Below are positions 34,009 through 42,645 of a DNA stretch of 64,000 nucleotides, in pieces. The position numbers and the translations under genes were made by a program. The DNA is from Falsihalocynthiibacter sp042445055 (GTDB lineage Bacteria; Pseudomonadota; Alphaproteobacteria; Rhodobacterales; Rhodobacteraceae), in contig NZ_CP170339.1 in assembly GCF_042445055.1 (NCBI RefSeq), forward strand, positions 1,736,001 through 1,800,000. Direction: 5' to 3'. Within the stretch, counting starts at the first letter, position 1; every line of letters starts with the position of its first letter. The notes below the pieces were generated by a model that saw only the letters and a list, made by a program, of their open reading frames with translations, searched no databases and was not told the DNA's origin.

Positions 34009-34024
34009 TTAACGGCTAAGTAAC
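34009..34024 (+). promoter_or_regulatory. degenerate CtrA-like box
   Basis: TTAA-CGGCTAA-GTAAC matches the CtrA consensus TTAA-N7-TTAAC except for one base. It lies in the 208-base gap between DUF6477 and the GafA-like gene, 61 bases before the latter. GTA activators in this order are CtrA-controlled. One mismatch is weak evidence by itself. Confidence 0.3.
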
Positions 34025-34084
34025 CAAGATAATCGAGCGAAGCCGTCAATTTAGTCCTGCATTTGTAACCCAAGGAGAAAATAA

Positions 34085-35182
34085 ATGGGGAATGATTTGG
34101 GGTATGTTCCGAGCCGTGCGCCGTTGCCGCATTGGGTGCCTGACGCGGCGGAGCGGTATTTGCTTCATACGGAGTCTGGTCTTTCTATTCGGGCGGTTGC
34201 ACGGGACGCGGGGTGCCATGCCTCGACGGTTTTGCGCCAAATCCGACGCTTCGAGAGCCGCCGCGATGATATCTTGGTGGATCAGGCGTTGCGCAGGTTG
34301 GGCACCTCGCATTTTGCCAAGCTAGACGAAGAAGCGTCGCATTCTTTGCCGCGACGCAATCCCAAGCCAACACCCGAGGATCAAAACCTACACGAAGAGG
34401 CGTATCGCGTATTGCGGCGGCTCTGTGAAACAGGCGCGGTTCTTGTGGTGAGTGAAACAATGGAGAAAGCGGCGGTATTCAGGTCGCGCGAAGGCGGCCA
34501 ATCTACTCGCACTGCCGTCGTTGATAAGAACACAGCCGAGGCGATGGCCCTAAAGGAATGGATCAAATGCATCCGCTCGGGCAAGGTATCCCAATACGAG
34601 GCCACAATTTCGGGCCGTAGATTCCTAAAGTCCTGTATGGACCAACAGGAAGCACAGCACGGCTTTGCCGAAGCGCAAGCATATTTCACGCCAGCGCCCG
34701 CACCATGGAGCCGTGCCGAGGAGCGCACCACCAAACGCTACACTCTGGCGGAAAACCCTCTCATTGCGTTGTCGCGCCGTCGTGATAAAGACGGAAATCC
34801 TTTCCTCAGTGATGCACTCGTTGCCGCGGGCGAGCGCCTTCGCGAAGATTACGAACTTGCGCAACTTGGCCTTCAGGGCGGGCGGATCTGGGAGCAATAC
34901 CTGTCGGAAATGGAAACAGGCGAAGGCCCCGATGTCCCAAAATTCAGGGATGATATGCAACGGGCCGCACATGATCGCACGCGCGATGCGCTTCGGGACT
35001 TGGGGCCAGGGCTTGGGGATGCTGTCTTGCGCTGCTGTTGCCTTCAGGAGGGGATGGAAACCACAGAGAAGGAAATGGATTGGGCCGCTCGCAGTGGAAA
35101 AATCGTCCTAAAGATCGGCTTGCAACGTTTGGCGTATCACTATGGAAAACGCTATGGGAAACATGGTCCGATGATCGGATAG
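34085..35182 (+). CDS. HTH/DUF6456 protein, probable GafA homologue (gene transfer agent activator)
   Basis: A cytoplasmic protein of 365 residues. Residues about 10-65 form a helix-turn-helix of a replication-initiator-like kind (LSIRAVARDAGCHASTVLRQ), and a conserved C-terminal domain of about 150 residues (from ERTTKRYTLAENPLIALSRR) matches DUF6456. The ends resemble GafY and GafZ of Caulobacter joined in one chain, as in R. capsulatus GafA (rcc01865), the direct activator of the RcGTA cluster that also contacts RNA polymerase omega. It has AAGGAG 8 bases upstream and a divergent DUF6477 gene. No GTA structural genes are in the window. Assignment is from memory of the family; target genes are inferred. 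Confidence 0.65.
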   Translation: MGNDLGYVPSRAPLPHWVPDAAERYLLHTESGLSIRAVARDAGCHASTVLRQIRRFESRRDDILVDQALRRLGTSHFAKLDEEASHSLPRRNPKPTPEDQNLHEEAYRVLRRLCETGAVLVVSETMEKAAVFRSREGGQSTRTAVVDKNTAEAMALKEWIKCIRSGKVSQYEATISGRRFLKSCMDQQEAQHGFAEAQAYFTPAPAPWSRAEERTTKRYTLAENPLIALSRRRDKDGNPFLSDALVAAGERLREDYELAQLGLQGGRIWEQYLSEMETGEGPDVPKFRDDMQRAAHDRTRDALRDLGPGLGDAVLRCCCLQEGMETTEKEMDWAARSGKIVLKIGLQRLAYHYGKRYGKHGPMIG

Positions 35183-35190
35183 CCCAAATG

Positions 35191-35218
35191 AAAAGGGCCT
35201 GCCCGAAGGGGCAGACCC
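35191..35218 (-). terminator. terminator of the peroxiredoxin gene
   Basis: On the minus strand GGGTCTGCCC and GGGCAGGCCC pair (one T-G) around a CTTC loop, followed by TTTT. It lies 9 bases past the peroxiredoxin stop and also closes the GafA-like gene region. Confidence 0.8.
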
Positions 35219-35227
35219 AATCTTGTC

Positions 35228-35776
35228 TTACTCGGCTGCAACCGCTTTGTCGTTGCGCAACCAGTTGAGGATATTCTCTGGCGATGACTCACCGTATGGG
35301 TCGGCGCCGTGGTTGTCGCTTAGGCCTGGTTCTGCGAACCAACCTTCGATCACGCCATCGTTTACCACGGTCGCATAACGCCATGAGCGCATACCAAAGC
35401 CAACGTTGGACTTTTCAACCAGCATACCCATCTTACGGGTAAACTCGCCGGAGCCATCTGGAATGACTTGAACATTTTCAAGCTCTTGGCTCTGCGCCCA
35501 TTTGTTCATTACGAAGCTATCGTTGACCGAAAGGCAGTAGATTGCGTCGATGCCTTGCTCTTGGAAGTCGGCAAAACCTTTTTCAAAGCCAGGAAGCTGG
35601 AATGTGGAACACGTCGGTGTAAACGCACCCGGCAATGCGAAAAGAATGACGCGTTTGCCTTTGAAGTAGTCGGAAGTTGTTTTGTTTTCCCAACGGAACG
35701 GGTTGTCGCCGCCGATGGACTCGTCGCGAACGCGTGTGTGGAAGGTTACTTCGGGAAGTTTTGCACCAATTTGCAT
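35228..35776 (-). CDS. peroxiredoxin (Prx5 / AhpE-like, TSA family)
   Basis: The 182-residue protein has the Prx5-type peroxidatic motif PGAFTPTCSTFQ with Cys56 and a conserved NDSFVMNKW segment. There is no attached glutaredoxin domain and no second Cys near the C-terminus, so it is 1-Cys-like and needs an outside thiol such as glutathione/glutaredoxin. It reduces H2O2 and organic peroxides in the cytoplasm. It stands alone with its own terminator. Confidence 0.92.
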   Translation of the reverse strand: MQIGAKLPEVTFHTRVRDESIGGDNPFRWENKTTSDYFKGKRVILFALPGAFTPTCSTFQLPGFEKGFADFQEQGIDAIYCLSVNDSFVMNKWAQSQELENVQVIPDGSGEFTRKMGMLVEKSNVGFGMRSWRYATVVNDGVIEGWFAEPGLSDNHGADPYGESSPENILNWLRNDKAVAAE

Positions 35777-35920
35777 GTCATATCCTGTTTAGCTTTGAAT
35801 TTACCGAGGAATTATAACGATTCTAAATGGTGTGCAACGGGCACAATTCAACCCGTCCGCATGAGAGGGCAATTATGCCAGAATGCATAGGAAATTTCTA
35901 ATATTTGCAGGGGGTTGATT

Positions 35921-35957
35921 AAAAAATGGGCCGACGCATAGCCGGTCGACCCATTTT
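35921..35957 (-). terminator. terminator of aqpZ
   Basis: On the minus strand AAAATGGGTCGAC pairs with GTCGGCCCATTTT (one T-G) around CGGCTATGC and runs into T's. It starts 10 bases past the aqpZ stop. Confidence 0.75.
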
Positions 35958-35966
35958 GCAAGTGTC

Positions 35967-36647
35967 TTAAGGGTCTGAACGGTTGATGCCCGCGGCATAG
36001 AGCGCGCCTGCGATGACGCCGCCAATAATTGGCGCTACGATAAACACCCAGAGCTGCGCCAGCGCACCGCCGCCAACAAAGAGCGCAGGACCGATAGAGC
36101 GGGCGGGGTTAACCGATACGCCGGTGACGTTGATCCCGACAAGGTGGATACCTGCGAGAGTTAAGCCAATCGCAAGCCCCGCGAAGCCCACGGGCGCACT
36201 GTTTTCCGTTGAGCCAAGAATGACGGTCACAAACACAAATGTCGCGACAATCTCGAAGATCAGTGCAGCAACAAGCGAGTATTCACCGTTGTAACCCGCA
36301 CCATAGCCGTTTTCACCAAGGCCATTTGCAGCAACAGAGTAGTCGGCCTTGCCTGTCGCGATAAGATACACCGCCAGTGCGCCCAAGATGGCACCGATGA
36401 TCTGCGCGACGATATAGCGGATGCACTCACCACCTGCCATGCGCCCCGCAGCGACCATTCCCAAGGAAACCGCAGGGTTAAGATGCGCGCCCGATATCGC
36501 GCCAATGCCGTATGCGGCGGCAACAATCGATACGCCAAACGCCATCGAGATGCCAAAGTGACCGATTTCAATGCCAAGGACGGCCGCCCCGACCCCGAAA
36601 AACACCAGAACAAAGGTGCCAAATATTTCTGCTATTTCTTTCTTCAT
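35967..36647 (-). CDS. aqpZ: aquaporin Z
   Basis: From ATG 36647 (GGAAGGGA ribosome site) the product has 226 residues with six membrane helices and both half-helix NPA motifs: SGAHLNPAVSLG and GVSVNPARSIGPAL. The aromatic/Arg filter residues after the second NPA (NPAR) fit a water channel rather than a glycerol facilitator. It sits in the inner membrane and equilibrates water. It is divergent from lipA. Confidence 0.92.
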   Translation of the reverse strand: MKKEIAEIFGTFVLVFFGVGAAVLGIEIGHFGISMAFGVSIVAAAYGIGAISGAHLNPAVSLGMVAAGRMAGGECIRYIVAQIIGAILGALAVYLIATGKADYSVAANGLGENGYGAGYNGEYSLVAALIFEIVATFVFVTVILGSTENSAPVGFAGLAIGLTLAGIHLVGINVTGVSVNPARSIGPALFVGGGALAQLWVFIVAPIIGGVIAGALYAAGINRSDP

Positions 36648-36768
36648 AACAATCCCTTCCCATGGCGGTAGTAATCCTCCGCCTCTTGTATGGCCTCTTT
36701 GCTTGTGCATTGTGGCTCTAATGGCTACATGAGAATGCGATACGCCGTGGCTAATCAAGGAAAATGTT

Positions 36769-37719
36769 ATGCGTGATCTTAAAATTCCAGCCGAGCGCCA
36801 TCCTGAGAAAGCGAGGCGCCCAGATAATCCTCAGCCCAAAAAGCCAAGCTGGATTCGCGTTAAGGCGCCCGGCGGCAAAGGGTATGCTGAGACACACAAG
36901 ATCATGCGCGAGAATAAACTGACGACGGTTTGCGAAGAAGCTGGCTGTCCGAATGTTGGTGAATGCTGGTCCCAAGGGCACGCAACAATGATGATTATGG
37001 GCGAGGTCTGTACGCGCGCCTGTACGTTCTGCAATATCGCGACGGGCAAGCCACCGGAAGATCTGGACGCGTTTGAACCGGGCCGCGTTGCATTCGCCGT
37101 CAAGAAATTGGGCCTGAATCACGTTGTTGTCACGTCGGTAGACCGCGATGATATCGAAGATGGTGGTGCAGAGCATTTCGCTCAGACAATTCGCGCCATT
37201 CGCAAACAGTCTCCGAACACCACAATCGAAATTCTAACACCAGACTTTATTCGTTGTGATCCCAAAGTGTTAGAGACCGTTGTTGAAGCGCGCCCCGACG
37301 TGTTTAACCACAATCTCGAAACTGTGCCGGGCCTCTATCCAGAGGTGCGTCCGGGTGCGAGGTACTTCCATTCGTTGCGGCTCTTGCAGCGGGTCAAGGA
37401 ACTCGATCCGACGATGTTTACCAAATCCGGCATAATGGTCGGCCTTGGTGAAAACAAACAATCCGTGATGCAAGTCATGGAAGATATGCGCGCCGCGGAC
37501 ATCGATTTTCTGACAATCGGACAATACCTTCAGCCAACACCCAAGCACCACGCGGTTGATCGCTTTGTAACCCCCGAGGAATTCAAAGCCTATGAAACCG
37601 CCGCCTATGGCAAAGGGTTCTTGATGGTGTCTGCAACGCCACTTACGCGCAGCTCTTACCATGCGGGCGATGATTTTGCGCGTTTGCGCGATGCGCGGAG
37701 CGCCAAACTCGGCCGCTAA
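36769..37719 (+). CDS. lipA: lipoyl synthase
   Basis: The 316-residue radical-SAM protein has both cluster motifs: CEEAGCPNVGEC (Cys55, Cys60, Cys66; auxiliary [4Fe-4S]) and CTRACTFC (Cys81, Cys85, Cys88; SAM cluster), plus the C-terminal RSSYHAGDDF serine that ligates the auxiliary cluster. It inserts two sulfurs into octanoyl groups of lipoate-dependent enzymes. Its stop codon overlaps the convergent small gene by 4 bases. Confidence 0.97.
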   Translation: MRDLKIPAERHPEKARRPDNPQPKKPSWIRVKAPGGKGYAETHKIMRENKLTTVCEEAGCPNVGECWSQGHATMMIMGEVCTRACTFCNIATGKPPEDLDAFEPGRVAFAVKKLGLNHVVVTSVDRDDIEDGGAEHFAQTIRAIRKQSPNTTIEILTPDFIRCDPKVLETVVEARPDVFNHNLETVPGLYPEVRPGARYFHSLRLLQRVKELDPTMFTKSGIMVGLGENKQSVMQVMEDMRAADIDFLTIGQYLQPTPKHHAVDRFVTPEEFKAYETAAYGKGFLMVSATPLTRSSYHAGDDFARLRDARSAKLGR

Positions 37720-37904
37720 TCCTTGACCTTTATTTTGGCTGGCCGCTCAAGAGACATCGACTCTGGCCAGCCAATCCAGCGCTCAATTCCATAGAGAACT
37801 GCGCAAATCAAAATCACCCCGAACACGAATTTCACACGTTTGCTCGATGCTGGCCGACGGGCCATCATGCTCATGCGTAGAAAATGACGAGGCGACAGAC
37901 GCAT
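37716..37904 (-). CDS. small single-span membrane protein, function unknown
   Basis: Sixty-two residues: a basic N-terminal tail (1-23, six arginines), one membrane helix (about 25-45, VKFVFGVILICAVLYGIERW) and a short C-terminal tail. By the positive-inside rule the N-terminus faces the cytoplasm. The start lies one base after the hpt stop with AGAGGAA placed in the end of hpt, so it is translationally coupled. Too short to identify; the operon link and ribosome site make it likely to be real. Confidence 0.65.
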   Translation of the reverse strand: MRLSPRHFLRMSMMARRPASSKRVKFVFGVILICAVLYGIERWIGWPESMSLERPAKIKVKD

Positions 37905-37905
37905 C

Positions 37906-38448
37906 CTATTCCTCTAGGAAGCGCACCTTACCGATATACGGGAGGTTGCGGTTTCGTTGTGCAAAATCAATGCCATAACCGACAACAAACTCATCCGGAA
38001 TCTCGAATCCGGTCCAATCGGACTTGAAATCAACCTCACGGCGATCGGGTTTGTCCAAGAGCGCGCAGGATTTCAGGCGCGCAGGATTGCGGCTCTGAAG
38101 GAGGTGCGTCACATGTGAGAGCGTGTGGCCCGTATCAACGATGTCCTCCACGACCAGCACATCGCGCCCCTCAATCGCGCCGCGCAAATCCTTGAGGATA
38201 CGCACTTCGCGGCTGCTCTCGGTGCTGTCGCCATAGGACGACGCCTCTAGGAAATCGACTTCGACAGGCAAATCCAACTCGCGCACAATATCCGCGATAA
38301 ATACGAACGAACCGCGCAAAAGCCCAACAACGACAAGTTTATCCGTGTCGCTAAATTCTCGCTTGATGTCTTCTGCGAGTTCCTCAATCCGCGCTGCGAT
38401 TGACTTTGCAGAGATCATTTGGTCGATGACATATGGACGCGTTGGCAT
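37906..38448 (-). CDS. hpt: hypoxanthine phosphoribosyltransferase
   Basis: From ATG 38448 (AGGGGGG ribosome site) the product has 180 residues. The PRPP motif VLVVEDIVDTGHTL, the flexible loop SSYGDSTESS and the base-binding FVVGYGIDFAQRNRNLPYIG near the end identify a 6-oxopurine phosphoribosyltransferase. It salvages hypoxanthine and guanine to IMP and GMP. It is followed by a coupled small membrane protein gene. Confidence 0.95.
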   Translation of the reverse strand: MPTRPYVIDQMISAKSIAARIEELAEDIKREFSDTDKLVVVGLLRGSFVFIADIVRELDLPVEVDFLEASSYGDSTESSREVRILKDLRGAIEGRDVLVVEDIVDTGHTLSHVTHLLQSRNPARLKSCALLDKPDRREVDFKSDWTGFEIPDEFVVGYGIDFAQRNRNLPYIGKVRFLEE

Positions 38449-38520
38449 GAAACCCCCCTTGCATTTGGGCGCGGAGTACACGAAACGATGGGGCAAAGCT
38501 ATGCTAAAAACGGAAACTCA

Positions 38521-38967
38521 ATGTCCACGCACCAAGAAACCCGTATTTTACCCTACTCAGCAGCGCAAATGTACGCACTGGTTGCGGATGTGGCCGAATA
38601 TCCCGATTTCTTGCCGTGGTGCAGTGGCGCGCGGGTGCGTTCGGTTGCGCCGATTGAGGGCGGGGAGGAAATGCTCGCTGATTTGGTGATCAGTTTCAAA
38701 GTGTTCCGCGAGCGTTTCGGAAGCCGCGTACGTCTCTATGAGGATCGGAAGCTGATCGAAACTGAATACCTCGATGGTCCGTTCAAGTACCTTAAGAGCG
38801 AGTGGAAATTCACCGATGTCGAGGGTGGGCAGTGTAGTATCTCGTTCTATGTGGACTTTGAGTTCAAGAACGCGATCTTGCAAAAACTCATTGGTGTTGT
38901 GTTTAACGAGGCGATGCAACGCATCGTTCGGGCGTTCGAAAATCGCGCCAAAGAACTATACGGCTAA
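38521..38967 (+). CDS. COQ10/RatA-type SRPBCC (START-like) protein
   Basis: From ATG 38521 the protein has 148 residues. It begins MSTHQETRILPYSAAQMYAL and has VADVAEYPDFLPWCSGARV, the usual signature of the polyketide-cyclase/COQ10 START family. Homologues bind ubiquinone or lipid and aid respiration (Coq10) or, in E. coli RatA, touch the ribosome. In alphaproteobacteria the Coq10 role is the more likely. It is divergent from hpt. Confidence 0.9.
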   Translation: MSTHQETRILPYSAAQMYALVADVAEYPDFLPWCSGARVRSVAPIEGGEEMLADLVISFKVFRERFGSRVRLYEDRKLIETEYLDGPFKYLKSEWKFTDVEGGQCSISFYVDFEFKNAILQKLIGVVFNEAMQRIVRAFENRAKELYG

Positions 38968-38987
38968 GGGGCCGTAACCCCTTAGCC
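38962..38987. terminator. bidirectional hairpin between coq10-like and amt genes
   Basis: GGCTAAGGGG and CCCCTTAGCC pair perfectly around CCGTAA. It overlaps the first gene's stop and lies 8 bases from the amt stop, serving two convergent genes. The T-tract is weak. Confidence 0.65.
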
Positions 38988-38995
38988 AATTGTTT

Positions 38996-40174
38996 CTATG
39001 AATTAAACTCATATGCGCGTTCACCGTGCGCCTCAAGATCAAGGCCGTTGGTCTCGACTTCCTCAGAAACCCGTAGCGGTGTGACGAGTGCTACGACCTT
39101 GACCAAAACAAATGTCACAACAAGCGTATAAACTCCGACGATTGCCAACCCACCAAGTTGTGCTGCCCAGCTTCCGTGACCAAATGCGGCAATCATCAGA
39201 GTGCCGAAAATCCCGCCGACGCCATGCACAGCAAACACGTCCAGCGTGTCGTCAATCCGAAGGGCGTTTCGGATGAGGTTCACGGCCTCCTGACAGAGAA
39301 TGCCGGCAATCGCCCCAATCGCGAGCGCCTCAAGTGGGCCAACAAATCCAGAGGCCGGTGTGATCGACGCAAGCCCCGCGATGGTGCCCGTCACGATCCC
39401 CACAAGGCTCGCTTTGCCGTATTTGATCTTTTCCCACAGAGCCCAAGTCAATGAAGCCGTCGCCGCCGAGATATGAGTAACGGTGATGGCCATCGCTGCG
39501 CCGCCGTCCGCCGCTAGTTGCGAGCCGCCGTTAAAGCCGAACCAGCCAACCCAGAGCATCGCTGCGCCGATCATCACAAAAGCTGGTGCATGTGGTGGCT
39601 TGTGATTCACGCGGCGTGCCCCAAGCATCACGGCGATAATCAGTGCCGCAATCCCTGCCGTTTCATGCACAACGATACCACCAGCAAAGTCCTTGACCCC
39701 GACAGCGCCGAAAATGCCGCCATCCGCTAGAAATCCGCCGCCCCAGATCCAGTGAACAACGGGCGCATAACACAAGAGCATCCAAAGCCCCGAGAATACC
39801 AATACAAACCCAAAGCCGATCCGCTCGACATAAGCGCCAACAATCAGCGCAGGCGTGATGATCGCGAAGGTCATCTGAAACGCAAAGAACAGGATTTCGG
39901 GCAGGGTGCCCGATAGGCTCTCTGTTGTGACACCATCAAGGAACATCTTGCTCAGTCCACCCCAATACGGACCGTTGCCACCAAACGCGATTGTATACCC
40001 GAATGCGAGCCACAGAACGCTCATAAGGCAGGCAATTGCATAGCAATGCATAAACACGCTCAGCACGTTTCGCGCCCGCACCAGCCCGCCATAAAAGAGC
40101 GCAAGCCCCGGAAGTGTCATCAAAAGGACCAGCGCCGTGGCCGTCATTATCCAAGCAGTATCTGCCGCATTCAT
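38996..40174 (-). CDS. amt: ammonium transporter (Amt/Rh family)
   Basis: From ATG 40174 (GGGGAAAA ribosome site) the protein has 392 residues and eleven membrane helices. The Amt signature DFAGGIVVHETAGIAALI and the twin histidines of the pore (VVHWIWGGGF region; DVFAVHGVGGIFGTL) are present. It conducts NH4+/NH3 inwards. No glnK (PII) gene adjoins it, unlike the usual glnK-amtB pair. An Amt in this order may still be under NtrC control, whose gene lies 4.5 kb away, but no clear NtrC site was seen. Confidence 0.93.
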   Translation of the reverse strand: MNAADTAWIMTATALVLLMTLPGLALFYGGLVRARNVLSVFMHCYAIACLMSVLWLAFGYTIAFGGNGPYWGGLSKMFLDGVTTESLSGTLPEILFFAFQMTFAIITPALIVGAYVERIGFGFVLVFSGLWMLLCYAPVVHWIWGGGFLADGGIFGAVGVKDFAGGIVVHETAGIAALIIAVMLGARRVNHKPPHAPAFVMIGAAMLWVGWFGFNGGSQLAADGGAAMAITVTHISAATASLTWALWEKIKYGKASLVGIVTGTIAGLASITPASGFVGPLEALAIGAIAGILCQEAVNLIRNALRIDDTLDVFAVHGVGGIFGTLMIAAFGHGSWAAQLGGLAIVGVYTLVVTFVLVKVVALVTPLRVSEEVETNGLDLEAHGERAYEFNS

Positions 40175-40333
40175 ACGTTTTCCCCATGTGTTTGATTGCG
40201 TTACCGCGATCAAGCGCTCTTAAACTGCTAAGAAAAGTAGCAAGTTGCGATTGGTGGGGTTATTTTTTGGGCAATATCGCGACTGCGCGTTAATTGTGCG
40301 AAAAGTGACCGTAATGCTCGGAAATTGAGCGAT

Positions 40334-40804
40334 TTACGAAATTGCATCAAGCAGCAGTTGAAGCGCATGGTCGCGTGCCGCAATGCGGACGTTCTCGCGC
40401 CCTAAGGGGCCGAACTCGATGGTCTCGGTTCGCGCGTCTTGGCCGTCGCAGGAAAGCCCGAAACAGACGCGCCCTTCTGGTTTGAAATCACTACCACCAG
40501 GGCCAGCGATTCCCGTTATGGAAACGGTGATTGTCGCGTCGGAGTTTTGATGCGCTCCGATGGCCATCTCGCGAGCAACCTGTTCAGATACTGCGCCGAA
40601 GGTCTCAAGGCTTTGCGCGCTAACATTTAACATCGCGCGCTTGGCGCTGTTGGTGTAGGTGATGAAGCCGCGATCGAATACCGCCGAACTTCCTGCAATA
40701 TCAGTGATCGCGGCTCCGACCATCCCGCCCGTACAACTCTCGGCGCTGGCAATAACGCTGCCATTCTCCTTAGCCTTTTCAACGAGTTTTCGGGCGAGGC
40801 TCAT
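40334..40804 (-). CDS. pncC: nicotinamide-nucleotide amidohydrolase PncC (CinA C-terminal domain)
   Basis: The 156-residue protein is the stand-alone CinA C-terminal domain, with the signature SAESCTGGMVGAAIT near residue 20 and GIAGPGGSDFKPEGRVCFGL. It deamidates NMN to nicotinate mononucleotide in pyridine-nucleotide recycling. Its ATG overlaps the pgpA stop (ATGA), making it the third gene of the ispDF-pgpA-pncC operon. Confidence 0.92.
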   Translation of the reverse strand: MSLARKLVEKAKENGSVIASAESCTGGMVGAAITDIAGSSAVFDRGFITYTNSAKRAMLNVSAQSLETFGAVSEQVAREMAIGAHQNSDATITVSITGIAGPGGSDFKPEGRVCFGLSCDGQDARTETIEFGPLGRENVRIAARDHALQLLLDAIS

Positions 40805-41319
40805 AGGATCACTGCGTGATATGCGACGCCGAGCGCGATAACGGTGAGTGCGGCCATGATGCCAGCGATTACATCGTCAAGCATGACCCCAAGCGCGTCG
40901 TTGCGGCGGTCTGCCCAACCAACAGGGCCGGGTTTTGTGATGTCGAACAAGCGGAATGCCAGAAACGCGGCGATCCATCCGGGATAGAGTGCGAGGATCG
41001 GAGCGCCCATGATTTGCGCGCCATAGGATACCGGAAACAATGCGATCCACATGCCCGCAACTTCGTCGATGACGATTTCGCTTGGGTCATGATCATCTTT
41101 GCCGCGAGTTTCTTTTTCGATGGCCCAGATCCCGATAAAGATCACCGAGATTGTCGCAAGGACAACCCCGACAAATCCACCATATAGATGCACGAGCAAA
41201 AAGACGGGCAGGGCGGCGAGGCTGCCCCATGTGCCGGGTGCTGGCTTAATCAGGCCCGCTCCGAAGAAAACCGCGATATGTTTGCTCGCTTGCTCCGAGA
41301 ATTTCGCCAATGTGCTCAT
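40801..41319 (-). CDS. pgpA: phosphatidylglycerophosphatase A
   Basis: From ATG 41319 the protein has 172 residues. It shows the PgpA motifs FFGAGLIKPAPGTWGSLAALP at the N-terminus, DPSEIVIDEVAGMWIALF in the middle and three to four membrane helices. It removes phosphate from phosphatidylglycerophosphate to give phosphatidylglycerol. Start and stop overlap both neighbours by 4 bases (ATGA), a fully coupled operon. Confidence 0.93.
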   Translation of the reverse strand: MSTLAKFSEQASKHIAVFFGAGLIKPAPGTWGSLAALPVFLLVHLYGGFVGVVLATISVIFIGIWAIEKETRGKDDHDPSEIVIDEVAGMWIALFPVSYGAQIMGAPILALYPGWIAAFLAFRLFDITKPGPVGWADRRNDALGVMLDDVIAGIMAALTVIALGVAYHAVIL

Positions 41320-42464
41320 GATTTCACCAATGTTATTGTTGCAATTGAGGCAATGCCTTCGCCGCGTCCGGTAAAGCCTAGGCGCTCGGATGTTGTTGCT
41401 TTGACGCTCACGCGAGTCACGTCCATTCCCATAATCTCGGCCATCTTTGCGCGCATATCTGGCGCATGCGGGCCGATTTTCGGGTGTTCGCAAATGAGGG
41501 TACAGTCCGCGTTGCTTATTTCAAAGCCCTGAGAATGGGCCAAATCCACCGCATGACGTAGGAAGATATGGCTTGCAGCGCCTTTCCATTGTGGATCAGA
41601 GGGCGGGAAGTGCTGTCCGATATCGCCCATGGCCAAGGCACCATAAATGGCGTCTGTGACCGCATGCATTCCAACATCGGCATCTGAATGTCCCTGTAGG
41701 CCGCGCGAAAAAGGAACCTCGATACCGCAGAGAGTTACGTGATCTCCGTCGCCAAAGCGATGCACGTCAAATCCGTTGCCGACTCGTATATCCATAGTTG
41801 TTTTTCTCGCTGCGATGATGCGTTCGGCCCGCTCGAAATCGGCGGGATAGGTGAGTTTGATATTGTCTTCATGGCCCTGCGTAATGGTTACGTCAAGCCC
41901 GTGCGCAAGGGCCAGCTCAACGTCATCGGCGGCGTCTGAAGGTGCGGAATGAGCGGTGCGAATGGCTGCAATCTCAAACCCTTGCGGTGTTTGCGCGCGA
42001 TATAGCCCCTCTCGAGAGGTTGGCGCAATCACGCGGTCTTCTTTTCCGCGCCACAGGGCGTCGGTAACCGCAAGCGCGGGCGCGGCGGCCTTGGAGGAGT
42101 GCAGCGCCTCAATCACGCCGTCGATTATTTCCGCCGAGACAAGAGGTCGGGCACCGTCATGTATAAGGACATGCGTGCACTCCTCCGGAAGTGCCGCAAG
42201 CCCGTTTGCAACCGATGCGCTGCGTGACGCACCGCCCTCAACAATGGTAACATCCGTATCAATCGAATCTTGCGCAAGCTGCTGTTCGCCCTTGGGCGCA
42301 ACAACAATGATTGAATGCACAGAGGGGTGCTGCGCAAAGCGGGCAACCGTATGTGCGAGGACACTTTGACCGGCGAGGGTGCGGAATTGTTTCGCAGGTG
42401 CGGCTGCGTCGCCACCCATGCGAGACCCTTTGCCAGCGGCAACAATCAGAGCAGATATGCGCAT
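41316..42464 (-). CDS. ispDF: bifunctional IspDF (MEP cytidylyltransferase / MEcPP synthase)
   Basis: From ATG 42464 the protein has 382 residues. Residues 1-225 form IspD (ALIVAAGKGSRMGG, LIHDGARPLVS), and residues 226-382 IspF (RVGNGFDVHRFGDGDHVTLCGIEVPF, SDADVGMHAVTDAIYGAL). IspD attaches CMP to MEP and IspF makes the cyclodiphosphate, steps three and five of the non-mevalonate isoprenoid route. The fusion is normal in alphaproteobacteria. It heads the operon; a divergent 180-base gap separates it from dusB. Confidence 0.96.
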   Translation of the reverse strand: MRISALIVAAGKGSRMGGDAAAPAKQFRTLAGQSVLAHTVARFAQHPSVHSIIVVAPKGEQQLAQDSIDTDVTIVEGGASRSASVANGLAALPEECTHVLIHDGARPLVSAEIIDGVIEALHSSKAAAPALAVTDALWRGKEDRVIAPTSREGLYRAQTPQGFEIAAIRTAHSAPSDAADDVELALAHGLDVTITQGHEDNIKLTYPADFERAERIIAARKTTMDIRVGNGFDVHRFGDGDHVTLCGIEVPFSRGLQGHSDADVGMHAVTDAIYGALAMGDIGQHFPPSDPQWKGAASHIFLRHAVDLAHSQGFEISNADCTLICEHPKIGPHAPDMRAKMAEIMGMDVTRVSVKATTSERLGFTGRGEGIASIATITLVKS

Positions 42465-42645
42465 AACCGTTGAAATACCCTCGTTGTTTTCTGAGACCTG
42501 TCTATGCAATGCACAACACAAGGACAATGCAAGAGTTGCTGCCTATTTTTTGTGCGCGGCACGTTTTTTACGCAGAATGCGTGTTGATGGAATTGCCTTT
42601 TGGTGTATTGGGGCGTAGCTAATTATTTGCACAAGGATTGGGCGT

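Noticed and set aside
40175..40333. NtrC-binding site upstream of amt
   Set aside because: Only loose TGCGC/GTGCG-like words were found, without the paired spacing of an NtrC site.
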